Positions 26,791-36,272 of a DNA stretch of 64,000 bases are shown here, one piece after another. The notes beneath the pieces were generated by a model, which saw nothing but the letters and a program-made list of their open reading frames with translations, was not told where the DNA came from and made no database searches. Source of the DNA: Aneurinibacillus aneurinilyticus ATCC 12856 (GTDB lineage: Bacteria; Bacillota; Bacilli; Aneurinibacillales; Aneurinibacillaceae); assembly GCF_000466385.1 (NCBI RefSeq), contig NZ_KE952693.1, positions 1 to 64,000 on the forward strand, written 5' to 3'. The translations under genes and the position numbers were made by a program. How positions within the stretch are numbered: the first letter of the stretch is position 1; every line of letters begins with the position of its first letter.

Positions 26791-26985
26791 TGCGGTGCCT
26801 GAATTTTCGACATTTTGCAGTATGTTGAACTGGAAGGCATAATAGGGAAGTCGGTGCAAGTCCGACGCGGTCCCGCCACTGTAATGAGAGGAACTTTGCC
26901 AGTGCTATACCCACTGTTTCGCCTGTGAAATGGGAAGGGTGGACAAGGTTTGCTTACTCTAAGCCAGGAGACCTGCCGTGAAGAG
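26791..26985 (+). promoter_or_regulatory. Cobalamin riboswitch
   Basis: Conserved elements appear in order: GCGGTGCC (26792-26799), GGGAAGTCGGTGCAAGTC (26845-26862), CGCGGTCCCGCCACTGTAA with the B12-box-like GCCACTG, and AAGCCAGGAGACCTGCC (26961-26977). This is the adenosylcobalamin aptamer. A terminator 90 bp further on suggests that transcription is stopped when cobalamin binds. It controls the cbiMNQO-cbiH... operon, i.e. cobalt import and corrin synthesis are turned off when the product is plentiful. Confidence 0.95.
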
Positions 26986-27074
26986 CAACACTGTCAGACC
27001 ACGCGGATGGGTAGGTGTTCGAAGGGGCATATACAGGCTATATACATTAACCATTGTGCACTTTTGTCTACCTG

Positions 27075-27106
27075 AGCATCTTTTCCGTGGGAAGAGATGC
27101 TTTTTT
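27075..27106 (+). terminator. Riboswitch expression-platform terminator
   Basis: AGCATCTTTT and GAAGAGATGCT form the stem (loop CCGTGG) followed by TTTTTTAA. It lies in the leader between the cobalamin aptamer and cbiM, as expected for a transcriptional off-switch. Confidence 0.8.
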
Positions 27107-27114
27107 AATTGGGC

Positions 27115-27162
27115 AAGAAACGATATGCCGCTGTATAGCTATAAAGTGATATATCGTTTCTT
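27115..27162 (+). repeat. Second, longer leader hairpin before cbiM
   Basis: AAGAAACGATAT (27115-27126) is perfectly complementary to ATATCGTTTCTT (27151-27162), with a 24-base loop. It begins 8 bases after the T-run of the riboswitch terminator and is followed by about 100 bases before cbiM. It is not followed by a T run, so it is not a standard terminator; it may protect the 5' end of the read-through mRNA or act in processing. Confidence 0.6.
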
Positions 27163-27262
27163 CCAATCGTATCATTTGAAAAATTCGCAAGGCGTGTGCC
27201 AAACGGCAACGTCGGCGAGGCTTTCCTGTTTGCAAATCAATATAGAAAGATGGGGGAGAAGG

Positions 27263-28018
27263 ATGAAGAAGAAGCGCATGCTTTCGGGAATTGGCGTGAT
27301 TTTGCTGTTCGCTTTGTATTTCGTATGGAATGAACCGCAGACCGCCTACGCGATGCATATTATGGAGGGATTCCTGCCGGTGAAGTGGGCCGTTTTTTGG
27401 TGGATTGTGTTCCTGCCTTTTTTCCTGCTAGGCCTTCGTTCATTGACGAAGCTGACAAAGGAAAAACCGGAAACAAAATTGCTGCTGGGGCTGGCCGGTG
27501 CATTCACGTTCGTGCTGTCCGCCCTTAAGATTCCATCGGTGACAGGAAGCAGCTCACACCCGACAGGAACCGGATTGGGTGCTGTTTTGTTCGGGCCATT
27601 GGTTATGACGGTGCTTGGCACGCTTGTATTGTTGTTTCAGGCGTTACTATTGGCACATGGAGGATTAACAACACTGGGTGCGAATGCCTTTTCAATGGCA
27701 ATCGTAGGTCCGTTTGTGGCATATGGGGTGTATCGAGCAATCATTCCTACAGGCAGGCAGCGGCTGGCTATTTTTCTGGCGGCGGCTCTGGCTGATATGG
27801 CTACATATGTTGTAACCTCCCTTCAGCTTGCGCTGGCTTTTCCTGCGGCAAGCGGCGGTATAGCAGCGTCCTTTATAAAATTTGCTGGGATTTTTGCGGT
27901 AACACAGGTTCCGCTTGCGATTAGCGAAGGATTGCTGACAGTATTAGTGTGGAACTGGCTGGTCGCCTATAATGGACAGGAAATGGCGCAGCTTCAATCT
28001 ATAAAACGGGGAGCATAG
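27263..28018 (+). CDS. cbiM: Cobalt ECF transporter substrate-binding component CbiM
   Basis: The chosen ATG 27263 has AGAAGG upstream; the frame is open back to 26978 but that stretch is riboswitch leader. The 251-residue product has a signal peptide ([15 protein letters not shown]... ending AYA) followed by [17 protein letters not shown]. CbiM needs the exposed MHI(M/S)EGFLP terminus after cleavage, where Met and His bind cobalt. About seven membrane segments follow. It forms CbiMNQO with the next three genes and imports Co2+. Confidence 0.93.
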   Translation: MKKKRMLSGIGVILLFALYFVWNEPQTAYAMHIMEGFLPVKWAVFWWIVFLPFFLLGLRSLTKLTKEKPETKLLLGLAGAFTFVLSALKIPSVTGSSSHPTGTGLGAVLFGPLVMTVLGTLVLLFQALLLAHGGLTTLGANAFSMAIVGPFVAYGVYRAIIPTGRQRLAIFLAAALADMATYVVTSLQLALAFPAASGGIAASFIKFAGIFAVTQVPLAISEGLLTVLVWNWLVAYNGQEMAQLQSIKRGA

Positions 28019-28020
28019 CG

Positions 28021-28332
28021 ATGAATAAACCAAAGGGTTGGCTGAATGTTTTGATTGTGCTGGCAGTGGTTGCGCTTGTCGTATTTCCGCTGATTATCGT
28101 GAAGGACTCGGAATTTGGCGGTGCGGATGGAGCAGCGGAAGAAGCGATTACGGAGGTGGCGCCGGGTTATGAGCCATGGTTTCAGCCGCTGATGGAGCCG
28201 CCGGGCGGCGAGACGGAGAGCCTGCTGTTTGCGCTTCAGGCGGCGCTTGGTGCCGGAGTTATTGGCTACGCTATCGGCTACTATAAGGCGCGGTCCACGA
28301 AACGGGAACGTTCGGATGAGCATTCAGCTTGA
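28021..28332 (+). CDS. cbiN: Cobalt transport protein CbiN
   Basis: 103 residues with two membrane helices (NVLIVLAVVALVVFPLIIV and LQAALGAGVIGYAIGYY) and an external loop GGADGAAEEAITE...YEPWFQPL typical of CbiN. Its stop lies 17 bp inside cbiQ. CbiN helps load cobalt into CbiM. Confidence 0.92.
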   Translation: MNKPKGWLNVLIVLAVVALVVFPLIIVKDSEFGGADGAAEEAITEVAPGYEPWFQPLMEPPGGETESLLFALQAALGAGVIGYAIGYYKARSTKRERSDEHSA

Positions 28333-29098
28333 CACGATTGCGTACACGAACCGCCTTCGTCACATTTCCCCGGGACAGAAGCTATTGTTTGGCCTGGGGA
28401 TGCTTGCATTTGTGCTGCTGGCGCACACGCCTGCACATGTTGCTGTATTCGTATGGATGAGCATCTGGATTGTTGGCTATGCGAATGTTCCGGTTCGTAC
28501 GTATATGAGTTTAATCGGGGCGATAGGTGTATTTTTGGCGCTTAGTCTTCCCCCGATTATGCTGGAGATCTCTCATCATCCGCCTGCAGAGCCTGCAATC
28601 TTTCATTTTGTTGCAGGCACTTGGTATTTATATGTGAGTATGAATGGCGTAAAGGCAGCAGGTATCCTGCTGCTTCGTTCGCTTTCTTCGGTATCTTGCT
28701 TATACTTTATTCTGCTGACCGTACCGTTTACCGAGATGCTGGCTGTTTTGCGGCGAATCGGCATTCCAGAGATTTTGACGGATTTGTTGCTTGTGATGTA
28801 CCGGTTTGTATTCGTATTTTTGGAGACGGTAGGGCAGCTCTGGACAGCCCAGCAGGCACGGGGTGGCGGTCGAGGCTTTACAGGGAAAATGCGGGACGCC
28901 GGTAGGCTGGTAACCCGGCTCTTTACCCGCACGCTGCAGCGCTACCAGCAACTGTCCATCGGGCTTGCGGCACGAGGCTTTGAAGGAGAGTTGCGTGTCA
29001 TCTCGCAGGTACCGGTATCTATATCGAAACGGTATGCAACAGAAGCCATTGTCGGATCTGTGTTGCTGGTGACTTTTGAATGGTGGACAGGAAGGTGA
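28316..29098 (+). CDS. cbiQ: Cobalt ECF transporter T component CbiQ
   Basis: The start ATG 28316 lies inside cbiN. The 260-residue membrane protein has about five helices and the T-component coupling motifs QARGGGRG (ARG in the first motif) and LAARGFEG. These Ala-Arg-Gly helices contact the ATPase. It overlaps cbiN and is 8 bp from cbiO. Confidence 0.9.
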   Translation: MSIQLDTIAYTNRLRHISPGQKLLFGLGMLAFVLLAHTPAHVAVFVWMSIWIVGYANVPVRTYMSLIGAIGVFLALSLPPIMLEISHHPPAEPAIFHFVAGTWYLYVSMNGVKAAGILLLRSLSSVSCLYFILLTVPFTEMLAVLRRIGIPEILTDLLLVMYRFVFVFLETVGQLWTAQQARGGGRGFTGKMRDAGRLVTRLFTRTLQRYQQLSIGLAARGFEGELRVISQVPVSISKRYATEAIVGSVLLVTFEWWTGR

Positions 29099-29105
29099 TA
29101 GATTC

Positions 29106-29966
29106 GTGTGGTTGGTAGAGATGGAGGAGGTATCGTATACGTATCCCGGAAGCACCAAATCGGCATTAGACGGAATTACCATGCGGATTCCGAAGGGAAA
29201 GCGCTGTGCACTGCTTGGCCATAATGGATGTGGTAAGTCGACGTTGTTCCTGCATATGAATGGGATTTACCGTCCACATAGCGGAACGCTTAATTGGAAT
29301 GGGGAGCCGTATACGTACAATCGTGCATCCCTGGCTGAATTGCGACGGCGTGTCGGATTAGTATTTCAGGACCCGGAGCAGCAATTGATTGCAAGTACGG
29401 TAGAGGAAGACGTATCATACGGTTTGTGCAATGCCGGAATGCTGGAAGCAGAGGCGGTACGTAAGGTACAGAGTACATTGGCGCGGTTTGGTCTCGATGA
29501 TTTGCGGGAGAGGCCCGTGCACCATTTAAGCCTGGGTCAGAAAAAACGGGTAGCACTTGCAGGTGTGATGGTATTAAGGCCGGAGTTGCTGTTGCTGGAT
29601 GAACCGACCGCGTATCTTGATCGTCTGCATACGCACCGATTGTTAGAAGAATTGGAAGCGATTCATCAGGAAGAAGGTACAACGATGCTGATGGCGACAC
29701 ATGATATTGACCTGGCTTATGAGTGGTCGGACTGGGTGTTTGTGATGCACGAGGGACGATTAGTGCTGGAAGGCACACCGGATGAAGTATTTGCGAAGCG
29801 TGAAATGCTGGCAGAGATGCGCCTAGGTGTACCGTTGTTGTTCGATGTATGGGACGCGTTAGGACCTTCCTTGTTGCCTGATGTAACGGAGCGGCCCCGT
29901 ACAGCGCTGGAATTGAAAAGTCGGCTGGAGCGCTATGTGATAGAGAACAAACGAAAAATGAGGTGA
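29106..29966 (+). CDS. cbiO: Cobalt ECF transporter ATPase CbiO
   Basis: GTG 29106 has AAGGTGA 7 bp upstream. The 286-residue ATPase contains Walker A GHNGCGKSTL, Q-loop VFQDPEQQLIASTVEEDVSYG, signature LSLGQKKR, Walker B LLLLDEPTAYLD and MATHD. The Q-loop form (FQDP-x-Q) is characteristic of ECF ATPases. It energises cobalt uptake through CbiMNQ. Its stop overlaps the RBS region of cbiH. Confidence 0.92.
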   Translation: MWLVEMEEVSYTYPGSTKSALDGITMRIPKGKRCALLGHNGCGKSTLFLHMNGIYRPHSGTLNWNGEPYTYNRASLAELRRRVGLVFQDPEQQLIASTVEEDVSYGLCNAGMLEAEAVRKVQSTLARFGLDDLRERPVHHLSLGQKKRVALAGVMVLRPELLLLDEPTAYLDRLHTHRLLEELEAIHQEEGTTMLMATHDIDLAYEWSDWVFVMHEGRLVLEGTPDEVFAKREMLAEMRLGVPLLFDVWDALGPSLLPDVTERPRTALELKSRLERYVIENKRKMR

Positions 29967-29971
29967 ATCTC

Positions 29972-31579
29972 ATGAATGAAAAAATCGGAAAAGTGTTAAT
30001 TATTGGATTCGGACCAGGAAGCTTCGACCATATTACGCAACGGGCCCGCGAGGCAATTGAGGAGTGCGAGGTTATCCTTGGATATACCACTTATGTTGAT
30101 TTGATACGCGGTCTTTTACGGGAAGAGCAGACGGTTATTCAGGCAGGGATGACAGAGGAGGTCGGACGGGCACAGGAAGCGGTCCGTCAGGCGAAAAAAG
30201 GCAAGACGGTCGGCGTGATCTCCAGCGGTGATGCAGGCGTATACGGCATGGCCGGACTTGTATATGAAGTGCTGATGGAACAAGGATGGACGGAGAAGGA
30301 AGGCATTGGCGTAGAAGTTATTCCCGGCATTTCAGCGATTAATTCATGTGCATCTTTGCTGGGAGCACCGATTATGCATGATTCCTGTACGATTAGCCTG
30401 AGTGACCATTTGACCCCGTGGGAGTTGATTGCCAAGCGGGTAGAGGCAGCGGGCCAGGCTGATTTTGTTATTGCGCTGTACAATCCGAAGAGCGGTCGCC
30501 GAACGCGACAAATTGAAGAAACACAGCGGATTCTATTGAAGTACCGCTCACCAGACACACCGGTCGGATTGGTAAAAAGCGCATATCGTGATCGCCAAAC
30601 GGTGATTATTACAGATCTTGCTCATATGCTGGATCATGAAATCGGGATGCTGACAACCGTCATTATCGGTAATAATTCGACCCGGCTGTATGATGGCAAA
30701 ATGATTACCCCGCGTGGTTACCAACGCAAATATACGCTGAATGCGGAAAAACAAAAGCTGGCTCCTCATCAGCGTTTGCGGGAAGAAAATGAGCCGTGGG
30801 CGCTGCATAGCGTTGTGCCGGAACAAAAGCCGTCTTCGGTATCATCATGGGATTTGGCGGAAGAAGCGTTAAGCCGCTTGCATGGTACTTCACCAGATCC
30901 GTCTCCGCTGGCTGATGCGGGATTTGTACAAGAAGCGATTTTTGAATTTGCCGTCTCGCCAGGGGTTGCTAACAAGAAGCTGAGTGCGCAGCAAATGCTC
31001 GTACTGGCAGAGATTGTTGGTGAGGAAGGTTCCATGGAGTATACGCCGCATCATCAGATACTTGTCAGCGTACCGACGACAAACCCTGAACAGATCACGC
31101 AAAAGCTCACAGAGGCAGGCCTGCTGGTGCAACCAATCGGAGACGTCGTTACGATCAAAGCTTGTGATTTTTGTGATGGGGAGAAAACGGATTCGATTCC
31201 GTATGCAGAGCGTATACAAGAACTGTTAGGTGGATTGAATGTGCCGAAAGAGATGAAAATCGGCTTTAATGGCTGTGGTATGGCATGTTACGGTGCTGTA
31301 ACGGAAGATATCGGGATCGTATTCAGGAAAGGCAAATTTGATTTATTCCTTGGAGCGAAGTCGATCGGCCGCAACGCCCATGTAGGTCAGCCGGTAGCGG
31401 AAGGAATTGAACCAGCAGAGATTGTCGGCCTGCTGGAGCGAATTGTTCAAAAGTATAAGGAAGAAGGACATCCGAACGAGCGCTTCCATAAATTTTTCAA
31501 GCGTATAAAAGAGATTGAAGGATTTGAACACCGGGATGCACCGGTTCAAGTTCTAGTCGATGCAGTCTGCGGAGATTAG
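29972..31579 (+). CDS. cbiH: CbiH60: precorrin-3B C17-methyltransferase fused to Fe-S/nitrite reductase-like domain
   Basis: A 535-residue fusion. Residues 1-245 are CbiH (cobalt-factor III C17-methyltransferase, ring contraction; VLIIGFGPGSFDHITQRA, SSGDAGVYGMAGL, ALYNPKSGRR). Residues 300-530 are a nitrite/sulfite reductase-like half (LVSVPTTNPEQITQKLTEAG) with cysteines in KACDFCDGE and FNGCGMACYG that can bind a 4Fe-4S cluster. B. megaterium CbiH60 has this plan and performs ring contraction in the anaerobic pathway. ATG 29972 follows GAGGTGA at 5 bp. Confidence 0.93.
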   Translation: MNEKIGKVLIIGFGPGSFDHITQRAREAIEECEVILGYTTYVDLIRGLLREEQTVIQAGMTEEVGRAQEAVRQAKKGKTVGVISSGDAGVYGMAGLVYEVLMEQGWTEKEGIGVEVIPGISAINSCASLLGAPIMHDSCTISLSDHLTPWELIAKRVEAAGQADFVIALYNPKSGRRTRQIEETQRILLKYRSPDTPVGLVKSAYRDRQTVIITDLAHMLDHEIGMLTTVIIGNNSTRLYDGKMITPRGYQRKYTLNAEKQKLAPHQRLREENEPWALHSVVPEQKPSSVSSWDLAEEALSRLHGTSPDPSPLADAGFVQEAIFEFAVSPGVANKKLSAQQMLVLAEIVGEEGSMEYTPHHQILVSVPTTNPEQITQKLTEAGLLVQPIGDVVTIKACDFCDGEKTDSIPYAERIQELLGGLNVPKEMKIGFNGCGMACYGAVTEDIGIVFRKGKFDLFLGAKSIGRNAHVGQPVAEGIEPAEIVGLLERIVQKYKEEGHPNERFHKFFKRIKEIEGFEHRDAPVQVLVDAVCGD

Positions 31580-31615
31580 AAATATACGAATACATAAAAG
31601 GAGGCGTTGTATCGC

Positions 31616-32542
31616 ATGCAAGCAGTGCTGTTTGTGGGGCATGGAAGCCGGGACCCGCAAGGAAACGAAGAAATCGTGCGGTTTGTGGATGGAATAAAGG
31701 AAATGATGACAGTTCCTATTATTGAGACGTGCTTCCTAGAATTCGAAGCACCGGATATGATTCAAGGGCTTACGGCATGTGTAGAGCGAGGAGCCACGCA
31801 GGTTGCTGTCATTCCGATGATGCTGTTCGCAGCCGGACATTCGAAAATACACATCCCTGCGGCAATTGATGAAGCGCGGACAAGATACCCGCATGTCCAG
31901 TTTATTTATGGGCGTCCGATAGGAATCCATGATGAAATGTTTCGTATCCTTAGCTTCCGTTTGACAGAAGCGGGATTGGATATAGAAGAAGAAGCAGAAG
32001 ATACAGCCATCCTGGTGGTCGGACGCGGCAGCAGCGATCCGGATGCTAACAGTGATGTATGCAAGCTTTCCAGAATGCTGTGGGAGCGTCTTCATGTGAA
32101 ATGGGTAGAGACCTGTTTCATCGGGGTAACCCAGCCTTCTGTAGAGGAAGGGATTGCACGTTGCCTGTCACTAGGGGCCAAAAAGGTTGTGCTCATCCCG
32201 TATTTGCTATTTACTGGAATCTTAATGAAACGGATGGATGACAAGCTAGAGCAATTCCGTACCGAGTACCCTGAGCGTGAATTCATGATGACAGATTATA
32301 TCGGTTTTCATCCTGGATTAAGAACGATTTTCCTTGATCGTGTGGAGGAAGCGCTGCAGGATGAAGTGAAGATGAACTGTGATACGTGTCAATACAGACT
32401 GTTCGCGGTCGAACATATGGATTTGCATCATGATCACGATCATCACCATGATCACCATCACCATCACGGACATTCGCACCATCACGAGTATGATCATACA
32501 CATCATGATCACCACCATCATGAAGAAAAGGAAAGGGTGTAA
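31616..32542 (+). CDS. cbiX: Sirohydrochlorin cobaltochelatase CbiX, long form with His-rich tail
   Basis: The ATG at 31616 is 11 bp from AAGGAGG; TTG 31607 is too close to it. The 308-residue protein has two tandem CbiX domains (VLFVGHGSRDPQGNEE and AILVVGRGSSDPDAN). The metal-site His residues are in GHGSRD and AAGHSKIHIP. The last about 40 residues are dominated by His (HHDHDHHHDHHHHHGHSHHH...), a metal-holding tail known in CbiX. It inserts Co2+ into sirohydrochlorin. Confidence 0.93.
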   Translation: MQAVLFVGHGSRDPQGNEEIVRFVDGIKEMMTVPIIETCFLEFEAPDMIQGLTACVERGATQVAVIPMMLFAAGHSKIHIPAAIDEARTRYPHVQFIYGRPIGIHDEMFRILSFRLTEAGLDIEEEAEDTAILVVGRGSSDPDANSDVCKLSRMLWERLHVKWVETCFIGVTQPSVEEGIARCLSLGAKKVVLIPYLLFTGILMKRMDDKLEQFRTEYPEREFMMTDYIGFHPGLRTIFLDRVEEALQDEVKMNCDTCQYRLFAVEHMDLHHDHDHHHDHHHHHGHSHHHEYDHTHHDHHHHEEKERV

Positions 32543-32544
32543 AC

Positions 32545-33339
32545 ATGATTCTAATTCTTGCAGGCACGAGTGATGCGAGAGAACTGGCAATGCTGGTGCA
32601 GCAGGAGGGCTATCCGCTGCTGACGACCGTCGTTACCGAGAGTGCGGCAAAAAGCATGGAGGAAGCGGGACTGCCTGTACGCGTCGGGCGAATGGATGCA
32701 GAAGAGATCCGCAAACTCATCAAGGAGCAGCATTTTCAAGCGGTTATCGATGCAAGTCATCCATTTGCAGAAGAAGCTTCCCGCAATGCACTTTCGGGCG
32801 CGAGATTGGCCGAAGTTCCGTATATTCGTTATGAACGTGCATCGATGGAAGAAAAGCCGCATCCGCTTATTACGATGGTAGACGATTATGCGGAAGCGGC
32901 CGCGGTGGCAGCAGAGCACAAAGGCGTGGTCATGCTGACGACCGGCAGTAAGACATTGCAGGTTTTTACCGAGAAGTTAATCAACCTTCCTGATATACGA
33001 TTGATTGCGCGTATGCTGCCCCGTAAAGATAACATGGAAAAATGCGAGCAGTTGGGCGTTGAGCAAAAAAACATTGTTGCCATTCAGGGACCTTTCTCAA
33101 AAGAGTTGAATGCCGCATTGTACAAGCAATACGGCGTCACGCTGATGATTACGAAGGAAAGCGGAAAAGTCGGATCGGTGGATGAAAAGCTGGAAGCTGC
33201 GTTGGAGCTTGGTATTCCAACGGTTATGATCGCGCGTCCTAAAATCGAATATGGTACTGTGTTTTCCGAATTTGATCAAGTAATACAAGCGTTAAAAGAA
33301 AAACTGGAGGAGGAACAAACCGATGGAATTCCACACTGA
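32545..33339 (+). CDS. cbiJ: Cobalt-precorrin-6A reductase CbiJ
   Basis: 264 residues with LILAGTSDARELAMLV, VIDASHPFAEEASRNA (the ASHPFA signature) and LTTGSKTLQVF, typical of CbiJ/CobK. It reduces cobalt-precorrin-6A with NADPH. It starts 3 bp after cbiX and overlaps cbiC by 17 bp. Confidence 0.92.
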   Translation: MILILAGTSDARELAMLVQQEGYPLLTTVVTESAAKSMEEAGLPVRVGRMDAEEIRKLIKEQHFQAVIDASHPFAEEASRNALSGARLAEVPYIRYERASMEEKPHPLITMVDDYAEAAAVAAEHKGVVMLTTGSKTLQVFTEKLINLPDIRLIARMLPRKDNMEKCEQLGVEQKNIVAIQGPFSKELNAALYKQYGVTLMITKESGKVGSVDEKLEAALELGIPTVMIARPKIEYGTVFSEFDQVIQALKEKLEEEQTDGIPH

Positions 33340-33973
33340 ATTTAAGCCGTTAACTGTACAGCCACAGGAAATTGAAGGAAAAAGCTTTGAAATAATTACG
33401 GAAGAGATAGGGGAACATCCATTTACTGAGGATCAATACCCTGTTGTTCAACGGGTCATTCACGCATCTGCTGACTTTGAGCTTGGTCGCAGTATGCTTT
33501 TTCATCCAAACGCGATCGAGGCAGGTATTCAAGCTATCCGTGAAGGACGGAAGCTTGTGGCGGATGTACAGATGGTACAGGTCGGCATTAGCAAGCCGCG
33601 CCTTGAGAAATTCGGAGGCAGCGTTCATGTTTACATCTCTGACCCGGATGTAATGGAAGAAGCGAAACGCTTGAATACGACCCGTGCTATCGTGGCGACC
33701 CGCAAAGCGATTCGGGAAGCAGATGGTGGTATTTTTGCAATCGGGAATGCGCCCACAGCGTTGCTTGAATTAATTCGTTTGGTAAAAGAAGGAATAGCTA
33801 AACCTGGACTTATCATCGGTATGCCTGTCGGATTTGTATCGGCGGCTGAATCGAAAGAAGAGCTTGCGAAGCTTGACATTCCTTTCATTACGAATGTAGG
33901 ACGTAAAGGAGGAAGCACGGTCGTAGTAGCGGCGGTGAATGCGTTGTCGATTATGGCCGAGAATCGGGGGTAA
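33323..33973 (+). CDS. cbiC: Cobalt-precorrin-8 methylmutase CbiC
   Basis: 216 residues, family CobH/CbiC. The conserved VIHASADFELGRSMLF contains the catalytic His; VQVGISKPRL and VATRKAIREADGGIFAIGNAPTAL are also family marks, and IIGMPVGFVSAAESKEEL is close to invariant. It moves a methyl group from C11 to C12 to form cobyrinate. It overlaps cbiJ and lies 5 bp before cbiD. Confidence 0.94.
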   Translation: MEFHTEFKPLTVQPQEIEGKSFEIITEEIGEHPFTEDQYPVVQRVIHASADFELGRSMLFHPNAIEAGIQAIREGRKLVADVQMVQVGISKPRLEKFGGSVHVYISDPDVMEEAKRLNTTRAIVATRKAIREADGGIFAIGNAPTALLELIRLVKEGIAKPGLIIGMPVGFVSAAESKEELAKLDIPFITNVGRKGGSTVVVAAVNALSIMAENRG

Positions 33974-33978
33974 TCGGC

Positions 33979-35085
33979 ATGGTGGGCGAAGAAAAACCGA
34001 TGCGTCATGGTTATACAACAGGATCGAATGCAACGGCGGCTACAAAGGCCGCCTTGCTTTCGCTTATCCGTCAAGAATCGGTAGTGGCTGCGGAAATCCT
34101 CCTTCCAATCGGGGATAGGGTCACCTTTCATATGGATAGTGTGGCCTACAGCGAGACAAGCGCTGAGGCGCAAGTCATTAAAGATGCAGGGGATGACCCG
34201 GATGCGACCCACAAGGCACGCATCATCTCGACAGTATGCTGGAAGGAAGAGCCCGGCATTACGTTGGATGGCGGTACAGGCGTCGGGCGCGTTACGAAGC
34301 CTGGTCTGCCTGTACCCGTTGGCGAAGCGGCGATTAACCCCGTGCCGCGTCGCATGATTATGGAGACAGTACAGGAAGTGATGAATCAATATGGAGTACG
34401 GCAAGGTGTCCATGTCGTCATTTCCGTTCCCGACGGCGAGGAGATCGCCAAGAAGACGCTGAATGCCCGGCTGGGTATTATCGGCGGTATTTCTATACTT
34501 GGCACGCGTGGCACGGTTGTCCCTTTTTCGACTGCGGCGTTTAAAGCGAGTATCGCTCAGGCAATTAGCGTAGCAGTAGAAAGCGGATGCGACCACCTTA
34601 TTGCCACGACAGGAGGACGTAGTGAAAAATTCGCCATGAAATTGTATGAAGGCTACCCGGAAGAAGCATTTATCGAGATGGGCGACTTCGTCGGATTCAC
34701 ATTGAAAATGTGCAAGAAATACGGAATTAAACGTGTCGGCCTCGTCGGCATGATGGGCAAGTTTTCCAAAGTGGCGCAAGGCGTCATGATGGTGCACTCC
34801 AAAAGCGCTCCTGTAGATTTTGGTTTTCTGGCTACAGTCGCAGAAGAAGCAGGCGTACCTGAAGACATTATCGCACAGGTTCGGGAGGCGAATACGGCTT
34901 CCCAGGTCGGTGATTTGATGCATGAGCATGGGTATGGCGCGTTTTTTACGGTACTGTGCCGTCACGTATGCGAGTCAGGTCTGAAAGAAATGGGCGGCGA
35001 TGCAGAAATAGATACAACAATTATTACAATGAAAAGCGAGATTCTGGGAAGGGAGAGAGTGGATTGCAGAATGCTGTCAAAGTAA
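33979..35085 (+). CDS. cbiD: Cobalt-precorrin-5B C1-methyltransferase CbiD
   Basis: 368 residues. Starts [20 protein letters not shown], with [38 protein letters not shown] and GGRSEKFAM, all signatures of CbiD, a SAM methyltransferase specific to the anaerobic route. It overlaps the next gene by 22 bp. Confidence 0.94.
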   Translation: MVGEEKPMRHGYTTGSNATAATKAALLSLIRQESVVAAEILLPIGDRVTFHMDSVAYSETSAEAQVIKDAGDDPDATHKARIISTVCWKEEPGITLDGGTGVGRVTKPGLPVPVGEAAINPVPRRMIMETVQEVMNQYGVRQGVHVVISVPDGEEIAKKTLNARLGIIGGISILGTRGTVVPFSTAAFKASIAQAISVAVESGCDHLIATTGGRSEKFAMKLYEGYPEEAFIEMGDFVGFTLKMCKKYGIKRVGLVGMMGKFSKVAQGVMMVHSKSAPVDFGFLATVAEEAGVPEDIIAQVREANTASQVGDLMHEHGYGAFFTVLCRHVCESGLKEMGGDAEIDTTIITMKSEILGRERVDCRMLSK

Positions 35086-36272
35086 TCGGCATCGGAGATA
35101 ACGGAGCGGAAAGCCTGCTCCCCCTCTATCAGCAGTGGGTGGAAGAGAGCGAATTGCTCGTCGGCGGCGAGCGGCATCTTGGCTTTTTCCCTGAATATCA
35201 AGGAGAAACATTGCAGATCAAAGGCGGACTTGGAGCCCTTGTGACCAAAATTGCCGAATCCGGCAAAAAAACAGTCGTACTGGCGTCAGGAGATCCTTTA
35301 TTTTACGGGATTGGTTCGTATCTTGCCAAAAAGCTGCCCGTTGAAATCTATCCTGGTATCAGCTCTATTCAACAGGCGTTTGCCAAAATGGGAGAGAGCT
35401 GGCAGGATGCTGCATTCCTGAGCGTTCATGGACGCAGCATGAAAGGATTGGCACAAAAAATTGACGGACGCTCAAAAGTATGTCTGTTGACGGACGCAGA
35501 GAACGATCCGGCGGCAATTGCCCGCTATCTTCTCTCTTTCGGCATGACCGAATATGAAGCGTTTGTAGCGGAGAATCTCGGCGGAACCGAAGAAAGAACT
35601 CGTTGGATGACGCTTGAGGAGATGGCGGATACGGAGTGTTCGTCTTTAAATTTGGTCATACTGAAACAGCAGCAGGTAGGGCCTGTCTGGCCGCTGGGCA
35701 TTGCGGATGGTGAATTTTCCCAGCGCAAGCCGGATAAAGGCCTGATTACGAAACGGGAAGTTCGCGTATTGAGCTTGGCGGCGCTTGAATTAAAACCTGA
35801 CAGCATTGTATGGGACATTGGTACATGTACCGGATCGATGGCGATTGAAGCTGCCCGCATTTGCCGGGAAGGCGAAGTGTATGCTATTGAGAAGAACGAG
35901 GGCGATCTTGCCAACTGCCAGGAGAACATGAAGAAATTCCGCACCGATTTCACTGTTGTGCATGGACGTGCACCTGCTGGGCTAGAAGAATTTGCAGACC
36001 CTAACGCCGTATTTATTGGCGGCAGCGGCGGGGAGATGAAGGATTTACTGCATATTTGTTGTACACGGCTGAAGCCGGGCGGACGCATCGTGCTGAATGC
36101 GGCAACGATTGAGACGCTGTATGAAGCCATGCAGGCGTTTGCAGCAGAAGGCTTTGATACGTCCGTAACGCTGGCTCAAATTTCGCGCAGCAAACCTATC
36201 TTACATATGAACCGGTTCGAAGGATTGAACCCTATCTATATCATTACAGCGAAGCATAAGGAGGAGAGCTAG
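35064..36272 (+). CDS. cbiET: CbiET fusion: cobalt-precorrin-7 C5-methyltransferase / C15-methyltransferase-decarboxylase
   Basis: A TTG start (35064) after GGGAGAGAGTGGA is chosen because the SAM-binding strand [10 protein letters not shown] begins 5 residues later; an alternative start at 34956 lies far inside cbiD. Residues 1-205 are CbiE ([14 protein letters not shown]) and 215-402 are CbiT ([45 protein letters not shown]). The fused form corresponds to CobL. It methylates C5 and C15 and removes the C12 acetate carboxyl. Confidence 0.9.
   Translation: MQNAVKVIGIGDNGAESLLPLYQQWVEESELLVGGERHLGFFPEYQGETLQIKGGLGALVTKIAESGKKTVVLASGDPLFYGIGSYLAKKLPVEIYPGISSIQQAFAKMGESWQDAAFLSVHGRSMKGLAQKIDGRSKVCLLTDAENDPAAIARYLLSFGMTEYEAFVAENLGGTEERTRWMTLEEMADTECSSLNLVILKQQQVGPVWPLGIADGEFSQRKPDKGLITKREVRVLSLAALELKPDSIVWDIGTCTGSMAIEAARICREGEVYAIEKNEGDLANCQENMKKFRTDFTVVHGRAPAGLEEFADPNAVFIGGSGGEMKDLLHICCTRLKPGGRIVLNAATIETLYEAMQAFAAEGFDTSVTLAQISRSKPILHMNRFEGLNPIYIITAKHKEES

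Noticed and set aside
26978-27262. 95-codon in-frame extension upstream of cbiM
   Set aside because: It overlaps the cobalamin riboswitch and its terminator and starts without a ribosome binding site; the CbiM signal peptide begins at 27263.
32283-32590. Minus-strand frames over the His-rich segment of cbiX
   Set aside because: They arise from the CAT/CAC repeat read on the other strand (Met/Val-rich and Asp/Gly-rich), not from genes.
33631-34965. 444-codon minus-strand open frame
   Set aside because: Antisense to cbiC and cbiD with no family pattern and a composition expected of a shadow frame of GC-rich codons.
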